Shown piece after piece: positions 35,016-44,200 of a stretch of DNA of 64,000 nucleotides. The translations under genes and the position numbers were made by a program. The first letter of the stretch is position 1. Every line of letters begins with the position of its first letter. The stretch covers positions 1 through 64,000 of the forward strand of contig JAFLJS010000011.1 of assembly GCA_022712895.1 (NCBI GenBank). The letters are read 5' to 3'. This DNA is from Desulfocapsa sp. (lineage in GTDB: Bacteria; Desulfobacterota; Desulfobulbia; Desulfobulbales; Desulfocapsaceae). The notes beneath the pieces are model-generated. The model was not told where the DNA came from and ran no database searches. It worked only from the letters and a program-made list of their open reading frames with translations.

Positions 35016-35364
35016 AATCGTGACCTTCAGTGTGTTCCCACTGTATGTCCCAGCGTTCAACGGGATATCCCAGTTCATCAGCAAGGCGTAATCGAAGCTG
35101 ATAACGTTCATCATTTAAGATATCATCTTCATAATGAACATAGACCCAATGACGGTCAAGTACAGTCTCAACTTTATTCACACCCTTATGCTCTTTAATA
35201 AAATCCACCACCTTTTTTTCATCTTCAGCGCTTTTCATGGAAAAGATATAATATTTGATAATAATATCTGCGCTAACAGCCGGTTGTGGAACCAAAAATG
35301 AGCTGCAAAAAAAGAGACCAGCAAAAAGAAATTTTCTTGTTAAAGATTGCATAAAAGAGTTCAT
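35014..35364 (-). CDS. Small exported HMA-like protein 3 (no CXXC)
   Basis: About 116 residues from ATG 35364 (alternatives at 35397 and 35352). Signal peptide FLFAGLFFCSSFLVPQPAVSA, then IIIKYYIFSMKSAEDEKKV and GVNKVETVLDRHWVYVHYEDD, aligned with paralogue 1 through EDDILNDERYQLRLRL versus DDEELDDEKFQLRIPL. CXXC is replaced by FSMKS. The C-terminus is His- and acid-rich (QWEHTEGHD). First gene of a two-gene minus-strand unit, divergent from the TPR gene. Confidence 0.75.
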   Translation of the reverse strand: MNSFMQSLTRKFLFAGLFFCSSFLVPQPAVSADIIIKYYIFSMKSAEDEKKVVDFIKEHKGVNKVETVLDRHWVYVHYEDDILNDERYQLRLRLADELGYPVERWDIQWEHTEGHD

Positions 35365-35459
35365 AGTTCGCAATTTTCTGATACTATATAGAAACATTAT
35401 TATTCCTATATCTAACCTGGAATATAGCAGTTTTCACGTCCATTACGCAAAGGAAAAAG

Positions 35460-36020
35460 ATGAACACATTAAAACTAATTTGCTCCACATTGTTACTGAT
35501 ACTTTTTATAGCATCACCCTCTTTCGGCGAAGATTCCAGCTGGGAAGAACTGAATAGTAAAGTTACTGGATATTACCAACAGCAACAGTATTCAACAGCT
35601 GTCGGATATGCAGAAGAAGCACTCGCTCTTGCCAGAAAATCGGGCAGCAAAGAAAAGATTGCAACATCTCTCAAAAACCTTGGTGAAATAAGTACCCACA
35701 TGGGGCGCCAAACAGAAGCAGAAGCCTACAACAAAGAATCCATTGCAATTCGTCAGAATCTCTTTGGACCTGACGGACTTGAAGTTGCTCTTTCCTGGAG
35801 AAGCCTGGGGTTCACCTATTTTTTAAGCGAAAAAATGGATGATGCAGAAATGTGTTTCCAGGAAGTATTACGCATTCATGTAAAAAACTACGGCGAAAAA
35901 AGTATTGAAATTGTTCCAGCTCTGCAACGTCTTGAGAAATTTTACAAATACACCAAAAACCAGGACAAAGAAAGTGCCTTCACTGAAAGAATCCTCAACT
36001 TGCAAACTGGTCCTGAATAA
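35460..36020 (+). CDS. Exported tetratricopeptide repeat protein
   Basis: 186 residues. Signal peptide (LICSTLLLILFIASPSFG), then about three TPR units: YYQQQQYSTAVGYAEEALALA, ATSLKNLGEISTHMGRQTEAEAYNKESI, and ALSWRSLGFTYFLSEKMDDAEMCFQEVL, followed by a last helix pair. This arrangement resembles kinesin-light-chain-type TPR proteins. It probably mediates protein contacts in the periplasm. The response regulator starts two bases after its stop, so the two are co-transcribed. Confidence 0.88.
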   Translation: MNTLKLICSTLLLILFIASPSFGEDSSWEELNSKVTGYYQQQQYSTAVGYAEEALALARKSGSKEKIATSLKNLGEISTHMGRQTEAEAYNKESIAIRQNLFGPDGLEVALSWRSLGFTYFLSEKMDDAEMCFQEVLRIHVKNYGEKSIEIVPALQRLEKFYKYTKNQDKESAFTERILNLQTGPE

Positions 36021-36022
36021 GG

Positions 36023-36682
36023 GTGGCCAGCAAAACAATCACAACCTTTCTGGCAGATGATCACCAAATGTTTCGCCAGGGACTTCGAACCCTGCTTGAA
36101 GCAGCACAAGATATAGAAATTTTGGGTGAAGCCAGTGATGGGCAGGAATCCTTAAAAGGGATTGAAAAGTATCAACCGGATATCGCTATCCTTGACATTG
36201 CAATGCCTGGCCTTTCCGGAATCGAAGTGGCAAAACGTCTGCCAAAAATCGCACCCGACACAAAGACTATGATTCTAACCATGCATGGAGACACTTTTTT
36301 TGCCGTGGAAGCACTGCGCGCCAAAGTGCAGGGTTTTATGCTGAAGGAAGAATCCATCGACTACCTGGTTCAGGGCATCCGCAAAGTTGCTGCTGGTGAA
36401 ATTGTTGTAACACCCTCCCTTGAGAAGGCTGTTTTTAAAGAATTACAAAACAGCCAGAGAAAACACAATGGAGTAACATCTAACAATATTCTCACCCCGC
36501 GAGAAACAGAAATTTTGCAACTTGTCGCTGAAGGCATGACTAACCAGGAAATTGCTGATCTGCTATTTATTTCACCGGCAACAGTTGATACTCACCGAAA
36601 AAACATAATGACAAAACTGGACATACATTCTGTCGCTGGCCTGGTCAAACATGCCATTCGCCATAAGATTGTAACACTGTAG
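36023..36682 (+). CDS. NarL/FixJ-family response regulator
   Basis: 219 residues, GTG start at 36023. The receiver domain has the acidic pair ADDHQ, phosphoacceptor Asp in IAILDIAMPGLSG (near residue 57), and the conserved Thr and Lys in ILTMHGD and GFMLKEES. The C-terminal LuxR-type helix-turn-helix (about 155-212) has LTPRETEILQLVAEGMTNQEIADLL. No partner kinase is adjacent on this strand. It may be served by one of the kinases at 41280-54873 or by a kinase elsewhere. Placement between a TPR protein and a KefB-like antiporter gives no clear target. Confidence 0.93.
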   Translation: MASKTITTFLADDHQMFRQGLRTLLEAAQDIEILGEASDGQESLKGIEKYQPDIAILDIAMPGLSGIEVAKRLPKIAPDTKTMILTMHGDTFFAVEALRAKVQGFMLKEESIDYLVQGIRKVAAGEIVVTPSLEKAVFKELQNSQRKHNGVTSNNILTPRETEILQLVAEGMTNQEIADLLFISPATVDTHRKNIMTKLDIHSVAGLVKHAIRHKIVTL

Positions 36683-36692
36683 GAGACAAAAA

Positions 36693-38291
36693 ATGGACGC
36701 GACAATGGTATTAGTGGCCTTTGTATTTGGCTTTTTTCTGAAACAGGTCGGCTTGCCGCCACTCCTTGGTTTTCTCGCCGCAGGATTTGTCTTAAATGCA
36801 TTTGGCATACAAGGAGGAGAAGACCTTCAAACCGTAGCAGATATTGGTATTCTGCTACTCCTGTTCAGTATCGGTTTAAAAGTTCGTGTAAAAAGTTTGT
36901 TCAGGCCTGAAGTGTGGGGAGTGGCATCACTGCACATGGTGGTAACCGTTGCCTTACTTGGAAGTTTTATCTACCTACTCTCTTATACCGGCCTCGAACT
37001 TTTCACAGATTTAAGCCCACAAATAGCCCTACTCATTGCTTTTGCCCTCAGTTTTTCCAGTACTGTTTTCACAGTAAAAGTATTGGAAGAACGGGGAGAA
37101 ATGAACTCCAAACATGGCCAAATTGCCATTGGAATTCTTATCCTCCAGGACTTTTTTGCAGTAATTTTCCTCACACTTTCCAGTGGTAAGACTCCATCTC
37201 CCTGGGCCATAGCTCTTATTGGCCTGATCTTTCTCAGGAAACCAATTCTCACCCTCATGAAACGAAGTGGGCATGGTGAATTATTGATTCTTCTGGGCCT
37301 TCTTATTCCTCTGGGAACTGCGGCTCTCTTTGAATTTGTCGGCATGAAACCGGATCTGGGCGCACTACTCGTCGGTATGTTACTTGCCGGAACTCCAAAA
37401 ACAAATGAACTTGCCAAAGCAATATTAAGTTTTAAAGATCTACTGCTGGTCGGCTTTTTCCTCACCATTGGACTCTCAGGCCTGCCCACCATACCGAACC
37501 TTGCCGTTTCAATGCTTCTGGTGCTGGCCATCCCCGTTAAAACCGCTCTATTTTACCTGCTTCTCACCCGTTTTAAACTTCGAGCCCGGACAGCATGCCT
37601 TTCAACTCTCAGTCTTGCAACTTACTCGGAATTTGGACTTATCATCGGAGCACTTGGTACAGCAAAAGGATGGATCAGCAGTGAATGGTTGATTATTTTT
37701 GCTCTGTCCCTGTCTATCAGCTTTATGCTGGCATCGCCCATAAACAATCTGGCCTATAATATCTATGCAAAACTCCACGATTTTCTTGTGCGCTTTGAGA
37801 CCAAGGAACGCTTGTCGGATGATCAAATCGTTTCTGTGGGTGATGTGGATGCTGCCATTTTTGGAATGGGACGAATAGGAACAGCTGCCTACGAAGATAT
37901 GAACAGTCGCTACGGAAAAAGGATTATCGGAATCGACTTTGACCTTAACATTGTCAAAGAACTCCAAGCCAAAGGATGGAACATTATCCAGGGGGACGCT
38001 GTTGATTATGATTTCTGGCAGCGGGTCCAGGTAAACAAAACAGAATTGAAAATGCTGATGCTGGCTATGCCAAACTTTGAGGCAAACCTTTACGCTGCCA
38101 AGAGAATTCGAGCACGCGGTTTTAAAGGAACAGTGGCGGCTCTTGTCACTTTTGATGACCAGATCGAGGAACTGAAAAAAGCTGGTGTAGACTTAGTCTA
38201 TAGCGCACACAAAGAAGCAGGAACAGGTTTTGCGAATCATGTTTGCACTCAGATGGGTCAAAAGCAGCTCGCTGAACTTCAATCACTTTAA
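36693..38291 (+). CDS. CPA2-family K+/H+ antiporter with TrkA-N domain (KefB/C-like)
   Basis: 532 residues. There are about eleven membrane helices with the family patterns GLPPLLGFLAAGFVLN, ILLLLFSIGLKV and SFSSTVFTVKVLEE. From about residue 385 a Rossmann TrkA-N domain follows, with the nucleotide loop GMGRIG and IIGIDFDL. A regulatory soluble domain binding NAD(H) or glutathione adducts is typical of KefB/KefC. The protein starts ten bases after the regulator's stop. Ion specificity is inferred from family. Confidence 0.88.
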   Translation: MDATMVLVAFVFGFFLKQVGLPPLLGFLAAGFVLNAFGIQGGEDLQTVADIGILLLLFSIGLKVRVKSLFRPEVWGVASLHMVVTVALLGSFIYLLSYTGLELFTDLSPQIALLIAFALSFSSTVFTVKVLEERGEMNSKHGQIAIGILILQDFFAVIFLTLSSGKTPSPWAIALIGLIFLRKPILTLMKRSGHGELLILLGLLIPLGTAALFEFVGMKPDLGALLVGMLLAGTPKTNELAKAILSFKDLLLVGFFLTIGLSGLPTIPNLAVSMLLVLAIPVKTALFYLLLTRFKLRARTACLSTLSLATYSEFGLIIGALGTAKGWISSEWLIIFALSLSISFMLASPINNLAYNIYAKLHDFLVRFETKERLSDDQIVSVGDVDAAIFGMGRIGTAAYEDMNSRYGKRIIGIDFDLNIVKELQAKGWNIIQGDAVDYDFWQRVQVNKTELKMLMLAMPNFEANLYAAKRIRARGFKGTVAALVTFDDQIEELKKAGVDLVYSAHKEAGTGFANHVCTQMGQKQLAELQSL

Positions 38292-38302
38292 ACTCTATTT
38301 TC

Positions 38303-39139
38303 TTATTTTATTGCATCCTTCTGTCGTTTTTTGCGCAAGCGCTCCAGATCATCAGTGTTTGCTTCTTCAAAACCTTTGATATGAAAATTCTTGAGTATGC
38401 CAGCCGTTTCCGGCCGCTCCATAGTTAGCGAAGTAAGGGCTTTTACTATTTTCACACTCAGTGCCGGATCAATATCAGCTCGTACAGCAAACGGAAACTG
38501 CTGAATCCTTGGAGACCTATATACGACTCTCAACGTTTCTTTGATCTTTGCAAAAAGTGGTCTTTTCAAAGTATCCAATCGTATAGCTCCCGCCAAATAC
38601 TCACCACCAAGCACTGAAAATATAACCGAATCGTTGTCACCTTTAAAAGTAACTATCATATCCTGTTCAGGATCAATACCCTTCTTCAACAGTGCTCTTT
38701 TTTGCAATTTATAACCACCTCTGCCAGTTTTCGTTACAGCCGCTAGGCTTTTCCCCTTCAACTGCTCCAGACTTCTGACACCGCTACTCTTCAAAACGAT
38801 AATTCCAGCATGAAAAGGTGGATATCCACGGGCGATTGCCTGATAGCCCGCTTTGTCGTGTGCGTTAAAATAAAAACTACTGCCTAATGCTATAATATCA
38901 TAGTGTTGGGCATACACATTCTCCATATACTCTTCATAACTCCCGGCGGTAAGGACTCGAACATTCACTCCCAATGCGTCACCCAGATACGATGCCAGGG
39001 GAAGATACAACGCCCGTACTACTCGTGGTGTTTTAAAAGGAATAATGCCAAGTTTTAACTCATTTGCGCCTTGTGCAGTCATCGCACCAGCAATTGAGAT
39101 AAAGAAAAAACAAAAGAGTATCACTTTCCATAATTTCAT
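38303..39139 (-). CDS. PhnD-like periplasmic substrate-binding protein
   Basis: 278 residues. Signal peptide (VILFCFFFISIAGAMTAQGA), then a type 2 periplasmic binding fold of the phosphate/phosphite/phosphonate family: LKLGIIPFKTPRVVRALYLPLASYLG, IIALGSSFYFNAHDKAGYQAIARG, and GGYKLQKRALLKKGIDPEQDMIV. No ABC permease or ATPase lies beside it. It is instead encoded 25 bases after a GGDEF regulator on the same strand, so it may be a ligand sensor for the signalling proteins rather than a transport component. Confidence 0.85.
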   Translation of the reverse strand: MKLWKVILFCFFFISIAGAMTAQGANELKLGIIPFKTPRVVRALYLPLASYLGDALGVNVRVLTAGSYEEYMENVYAQHYDIIALGSSFYFNAHDKAGYQAIARGYPPFHAGIIVLKSSGVRSLEQLKGKSLAAVTKTGRGGYKLQKRALLKKGIDPEQDMIVTFKGDNDSVIFSVLGGEYLAGAIRLDTLKRPLFAKIKETLRVVYRSPRIQQFPFAVRADIDPALSVKIVKALTSLTMERPETAGILKNFHIKGFEEANTDDLERLRKKRQKDAIK

Positions 39140-39164
39140 CGTTTTACCTTTCTATTATTCGCTG

Positions 39165-40109
39165 TTACAAACGAGTATATTCCTCAACTCTATTCCGACC
39201 TTTCTCCTTTGCTCGAGACAGGGCGTTATCAGCAAAAGTGATCAAATCGTTATGTAATACCGCTTGGTGTTGTGGATTGGATGCCAAACCAATACTTACC
39301 GTTACAGTAACTGCCTGGTTAGCATCCCCGACAGGCTTTGCAGCACAACGCAATCGTATTTTTTCGGCAGTCTGTTTTGCTCCTTCAATATCTGTCTGCG
39401 GAAGAAGAACCAGCACCTCTTCACCACCGAAGCGGAAAGCAATATCCGATGCACGGAGCGTAAAGCGTATTCGCCTGGAAAATTCACGAAGAACCGTATC
39501 GCCAAAGCTGTGCCCATAGGTATCATTTATATCTTTAAACCTATCCACATCAAGCATCAAACAGGCTAATGGTGATTCATAGCGTAGACAACGCTCAAAC
39601 TCCTGTTTGAGAATATTGTTTAAATGCCTGCGATTATACAAGCCTGTCAAATCATCAGTTATACAAAGTTTTTCCAGTATCCTTTTCTGGTCACGAAGTT
39701 CAATTTGTGTTTCCTCTAAATCACATCGATAACGATATAATTCAAGGAAGATGGAAACTTTGGCAAGAATAATTGTCGGATCAAAGGGTTTACAGATATA
39801 ATCCACCGCTCCCGCCTCATAGCCATGAAAGATATGTTTCTGTTCTTTGTTAATGGCTGTTACGAAAATAATCGGAATATTCCTTGTTTTACTATTCTGC
39901 CGCATCAACGTGGCGACCTCAAAACCATCCATCCCCGGCATCTGCACATCGAGTAGAACCATGGCAACATGGTGCTTACTCAACTGGAGCAATGCCTCAT
40001 TACCAGATGTGGCTGTGACTACCTCACAATCAATTTCGTTAAGAAGTAATTCCAGGGAAAGACGATTTTCCGATCTGTCGTCAACTATCAGGATTTTTGG
40101 TTTATCCAC
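39165..40109 (-). CDS. Response regulator diguanylate cyclase (REC-GGDEF)
   Basis: 314 residues. The N-terminal receiver has phosphoacceptor Asp in MVLLDVQMPGMDGF and conserved Lys in YICKPFDP. A helical linker (RCDLEETQIELRDQKRILEKL) precedes the GGDEF domain (about residues 155-310) with the active-site variant GGEEV in FRFGGEEVLVLL. An inhibitory-site RxxD (RASD) lies five residues upstream, so both catalysis and product inhibition look intact. It should make c-di-GMP when phosphorylated. The c-di-GMP riboswitch at 15883 and the PilZ protein at 60402 are possible readers. It lies downstream of cheR with palindromic copy E between them. Confidence 0.93.
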   Translation of the reverse strand: MDKPKILIVDDRSENRLSLELLLNEIDCEVVTATSGNEALLQLSKHHVAMVLLDVQMPGMDGFEVATLMRQNSKTRNIPIIFVTAINKEQKHIFHGYEAGAVDYICKPFDPTIILAKVSIFLELYRYRCDLEETQIELRDQKRILEKLCITDDLTGLYNRRHLNNILKQEFERCLRYESPLACLMLDVDRFKDINDTYGHSFGDTVLREFSRRIRFTLRASDIAFRFGGEEVLVLLPQTDIEGAKQTAEKIRLRCAAKPVGDANQAVTVTVSIGLASNPQHQAVLHNDLITFADNALSRAKEKGRNRVEEYTRL

Positions 40110-40205
40110 GCTGATTTTCCTTTAATGACAAAAATTGTTTCAAAGGCTAGCATTCCGTCCGGCTGAGACACCAATGACCATTGCGTCATATGATCTGTCA
40201 GTTGT

Positions 40206-40332
40206 GATGGAGTCGTAAAAACTCTCCATCTGCTTCGTTACTTAACTATTTCTATCATTACGACGTACCTTAGTACGCTGAAATGATAGAAATAGTTCGT
40301 GCCTTGCATATGAAGTTTTTTACATCCCCATC
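40206..40332 (+). repeat. Interspersed palindromic element, copy E
   Basis: GATGGAGTCGTAAAAACTCTCCATCTGCTTCGTTA on the left, inner arms CTATTTCTATCATTACG and GAAATGATAGAAATAG around ACGTACCTTAGTACGCT, and GTGCCTTGCATATGAAGTTTTTTACATCCCCATC on the right. This is the best-preserved copy by eye and a good reference for the family. It lies between cheR and the GGDEF gene. Confidence 0.9.
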
Positions 40333-40358
40333 CTCTTTCTGGGGTTTTTACGAGTTTA

Positions 40359-41210
40359 TCAGTCGCCACAAGACCCTGAATCCCCGAGTTTTTTGTATAT
40401 TTTTTCTCTATTATCTATATTTTCGAACAAATACGAATAGGATGAGAGCCTGACAGTTTCTTTTGTTCCCAAACAGAGATATGCTCCGCCATGCAGACTA
40501 TCGGCAAATAACTTAAAAACACGATCCTGTAGGTTTCGGCCAAAATAAATCAGTACATTACGACAGATAATCAGATCCATATCGCCAAACACTCCGTCTG
40601 ACACCAAGTTATGATCTGAAAAAAGAACATTTTTTTTCAGTGCCTTATTCATCTTCACCAGTTCATAATTTGCAGAGTAATAATCTGCAAAAGACTCAAG
40701 CCCACCACTGTCCCTATAATTATTTGTATACTTCTGCAGCAAATCGGCTGGATAAATACCTTCTTTTGCTTTGCCGAGCACAACTTCATCAAAATCAGTC
40801 GCATAAATACGAGATTTCCCATAGAGTCCCAACTCTTTCAATAAAATTGCCATGGAATATACTTCTTCACCGGTGGAGCACCCTGCATGCCAGATTTTAA
40901 TCAACTCCTGCCCTGCCAAAGATGGCAAGATTGCTTCTCTTAACGTTTTATAAAAGGCGGAATCACGAAACATCTCCGTGACATTAATGGACATATCCTG
41001 TAGCAGCACATGAAAGAAATCAGGATCATAAAGAACCTCACGCTGCATATCCGTTAATGTCTGTAGACCCGATACCAGCAACCTGTACTTCAGTCTGCGC
41101 TTAACTGACGCCCTGGAATACCCTCTGAAATCGTACCCATACTTCTGGTAAATGGCCTCTATAAGGAGTTCCACCTCAATATTTTCTGTGGTTATACCGT
41201 CCTGTATCAT
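40359..41210 (-). CDS. CheR-type chemoreceptor/protein methyltransferase
   Basis: 283 residues, SAM-dependent glutamate O-methyltransferase. N-terminal helical CheR_N (YGYDFRGYSRASVKRRLKYRL), then the methyltransferase domain with IWHAGCSTGEEVYSMAILL (SAM loop), IYATDFDEVVLGKAKEGIY, and LIICRNVLIYFGRNLQDRVF. No CheB, CheA or CheW gene is adjacent, so it may act with the hybrid kinases just upstream or on the MCP at 47371. It lies 69 bases after the 1341-residue kinase on the same strand. Confidence 0.93.
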   Translation of the reverse strand: MIQDGITTENIEVELLIEAIYQKYGYDFRGYSRASVKRRLKYRLLVSGLQTLTDMQREVLYDPDFFHVLLQDMSINVTEMFRDSAFYKTLREAILPSLAGQELIKIWHAGCSTGEEVYSMAILLKELGLYGKSRIYATDFDEVVLGKAKEGIYPADLLQKYTNNYRDSGGLESFADYYSANYELVKMNKALKKNVLFSDHNLVSDGVFGDMDLIICRNVLIYFGRNLQDRVFKLFADSLHGGAYLCLGTKETVRLSSYSYLFENIDNREKIYKKLGDSGSCGD

Positions 41211-41279
41211 TGTGTTAATATGTTACCACAAGTTTCCCTTCTGCTCCTTCGCGTCCACGTAGGAGGTAAACTGTAATCA

Positions 41280-44200
41280 TCAGTACAACCAGACCCGCAA
41301 CATGGAAAACAACTTCTCAGCATCCACAGGTTTTGCCAGATAATCGCTTGCTCCAGCTTCAATACACTTGGCACGATCACCCTTCATCGCTTTCGCTGTA
41401 AGTGCCAGAATCGGCACCTTACTGATTTTGCTCTCCATCTTTCGAATCTCACGCATGGTCTCATATCCGTCCATTTCCGGCATCATAATATCCATTAGAA
41501 CCAGATCGGTGTCTAAATTCTCTGCCAGCTTTTCAAGGGCTACTTTGCCATTTTCAGCGATTTCTGTGACTATTCCCTTTTCTTCAAGGATACTGGAGAG
41601 GCTGAAAACATTACGCATATCATCGTCGACGATCAATATTTTTTTATTCTCAAGAATTGCTTCGCGGTCATGGAACTTCCTGATGATTACTTTCTTTTCT
41701 TCCGGCAAATCTGCCGCAACCCGATGGAGAAAAAGACTACTTTCATCCAGCAACTTGTCCATGGATTTTGCACCTTTCACAACAATGGAATCAGAAAGTA
41801 TATCCAGTCTTTGCTGTTCTTGGCTTGTCAATTCCAGTGCAGTATGAATAATGATCGGAGTCTGAAAATCCTTCTCATTCTTCATCTGTTTTACGAGTTC
41901 GTAACCATTGATATCCGGCAAACCTAAATCAACAATAATGCAGTCAAACTCCTCATGTTTCAGTAAATCCATTGCCTTGACGCCCGTTGCTGCTGAGGTG
42001 ACTATCACCACAGTATCAGCAAGAAGCTCTGTCACTTCCCTGCGCATAACATCATCATCTTCCACCAGTAGAACGGTTTTCACTTTTCTGGAAATGACTT
42101 TTTCAATACGACTGAAGGTGGTGTTAATGGCCTCCATATTCACAGGCTTGGTTAAATAACCGACAGCTCCCATATGTCGTGTTTCACATGTGTCATCGGC
42201 GGCGGAAACAATGTGAACCGGGATGTGCCTTGTCTGTAGATTTTCTTTCAAGCGGGACAACACATTTCGTCCGCTCATTCCAGGCAGTTCCAAGTCCAAG
42301 ATGATGCCATCCGGTTTATACTGTTCTGTCATCTGTAGGCCGGTTTCTCCTGACTCTGCGACCAGTGCGTTGAACCCTCTTTCCCGGGCACTATCACGCA
42401 AAATTCTGGCAAACGTCTGATCATCTTCAATAATCAGAATTGAACGGGAATGTTCCCCAATCACACGACGATCATCAGCAAGATACTCCTCTGCCTTAAG
42501 AGCCGCAGTGCTTGCTCCCTGTCCTATTGCTGCACGTTCACGTGCTTTTTCAACATGTACAGGTGCTTTCACAACTGGAGTGCTCCTTTGCCCGGATTCC
42601 ACTCCAGCCTGACCAACCTGCTCTGGAAGGGATAAGGTAAACACCGCCCCCTTGCCCTTGGCACTTGTTGCACCGAGGGTTCCCCCTAATAACCCAGCTA
42701 ACTCTCTTGAAATGGAAAGCCCCAAGCCGGTACCGCCATATTTACGACTGGTGGAACCATCCTCCTGCTGAAAAGCATGAAATACGGACGCTATATTTTC
42801 CTCTTTGATACCAATACCACTATCTGTCACAATAAATCTGAAGGGCAAATCCCCTGTCTCTTTCTTTACTTCAAGTGTTACACTTCCAGTTTCGGTAAAT
42901 TTAAAGGCATTGGACAGCAGATTTTTCACAATTTGTCCAATTCGCTGACAATCACTGCGAATAATCGTTGGCATACCAGCTGCCACCCGAAGAGCAAACT
43001 TCACCCCTTTATTATCGGCCACTGGTTGAAAGTTTCCTTGCATACCTGCCATTATATCTTCGATACAACAATCATCTAGAACCAGTACCATCTTGCCTGA
43101 TTCCACCTTGGCCAAGTCCAGTACTTCATTGATCAGGATGAGTAATTCTGCGCCAGAACTATGAACCGTAGCAGCACATTTCACCTGCTTTTCTGTCATG
43201 CTTTTTTCTTTGTTGTTCGCCAGATGTTGAGACAGAAGAAGGATAGAGTTCAAAGGCGTCCGCAACTCATGGGACATATTGGCCAAAAATTCAGACTTGT
43301 AGCGAGATGCGGTCTCCATCGCTTTTCTAGCTTCATCAAGACGGAGATTCTTGCTGTTAAGTGAACTTTTCTGCTCTTCAAGAAGCTGTGCCTGTCCCTC
43401 AAGTTCTTCATTGGTCTGTTTTAATTCTTCTTGTTGAGCCTGAAGAAATGCTTCGGATTTTTGCAAAGCGAATGTCTGCTTTTCAAGGCCCTGATTGGCT
43501 TGGCTCAGCTCTTCTTCCCTTGCCGCAATCTCTTCTGTTTGTGTCTGCGACTCTTCCAGCAGTTCCTGAACTCGACGATTACTCCGTAAAGTCTGGATCG
43601 AAACACCGATTCTATCAGCAACCTGTTCAACAAACAGCTGTACCCGATTCACAAATGGTGTCAGGCTGGCAAACTCAAGTACCGCCAAGACAACTCCTTC
43701 AACCACTACCGGCACAACGAGGATGGAATGGGGGTCAGCTTGACCAAGTCCAGACTGCACTAGAATATAATCCCTGGGCACAGAACGGATAATCACGGTC
43801 TTTTTTTCCAGGGCTACCTGCCCTACAATGCCCTCTCCCAGTGCAAATTCCTCACGGAATTTACTGCCTGTGCTTAAGGCATAACTCCCGCTGAGCATGA
43901 GACGATTTCCCCTGGCCATGGTGTACATGACACCGATTTCGGCATCAAGATACTCGGCAAGAAAGGAAACAGTTCTGCGACAAAATTCGGTCAGCGACAA
44001 CTCACCACGCGTGATATCACTGAGTTCCAACTGACCATCCTGTAGCCAGCTATTCTGTTCTTCCTGCTCCTGACTTTTTCGAAGTGATGCAACCATGGTA
44101 TTAAACGATCGGCTTAATACACCAATTTCATTCTTCGCACCAAGTTCATACAGGTTTGTATAATCTCCACTGGTTACCTGTTTGGTCTGTCGGGTGAGCT

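Noticed and set aside
38303-39139. A phosphonate ABC uptake operon
   Set aside because: Only the PhnD-like binding protein is present; no permease or ATPase genes lie beside it.
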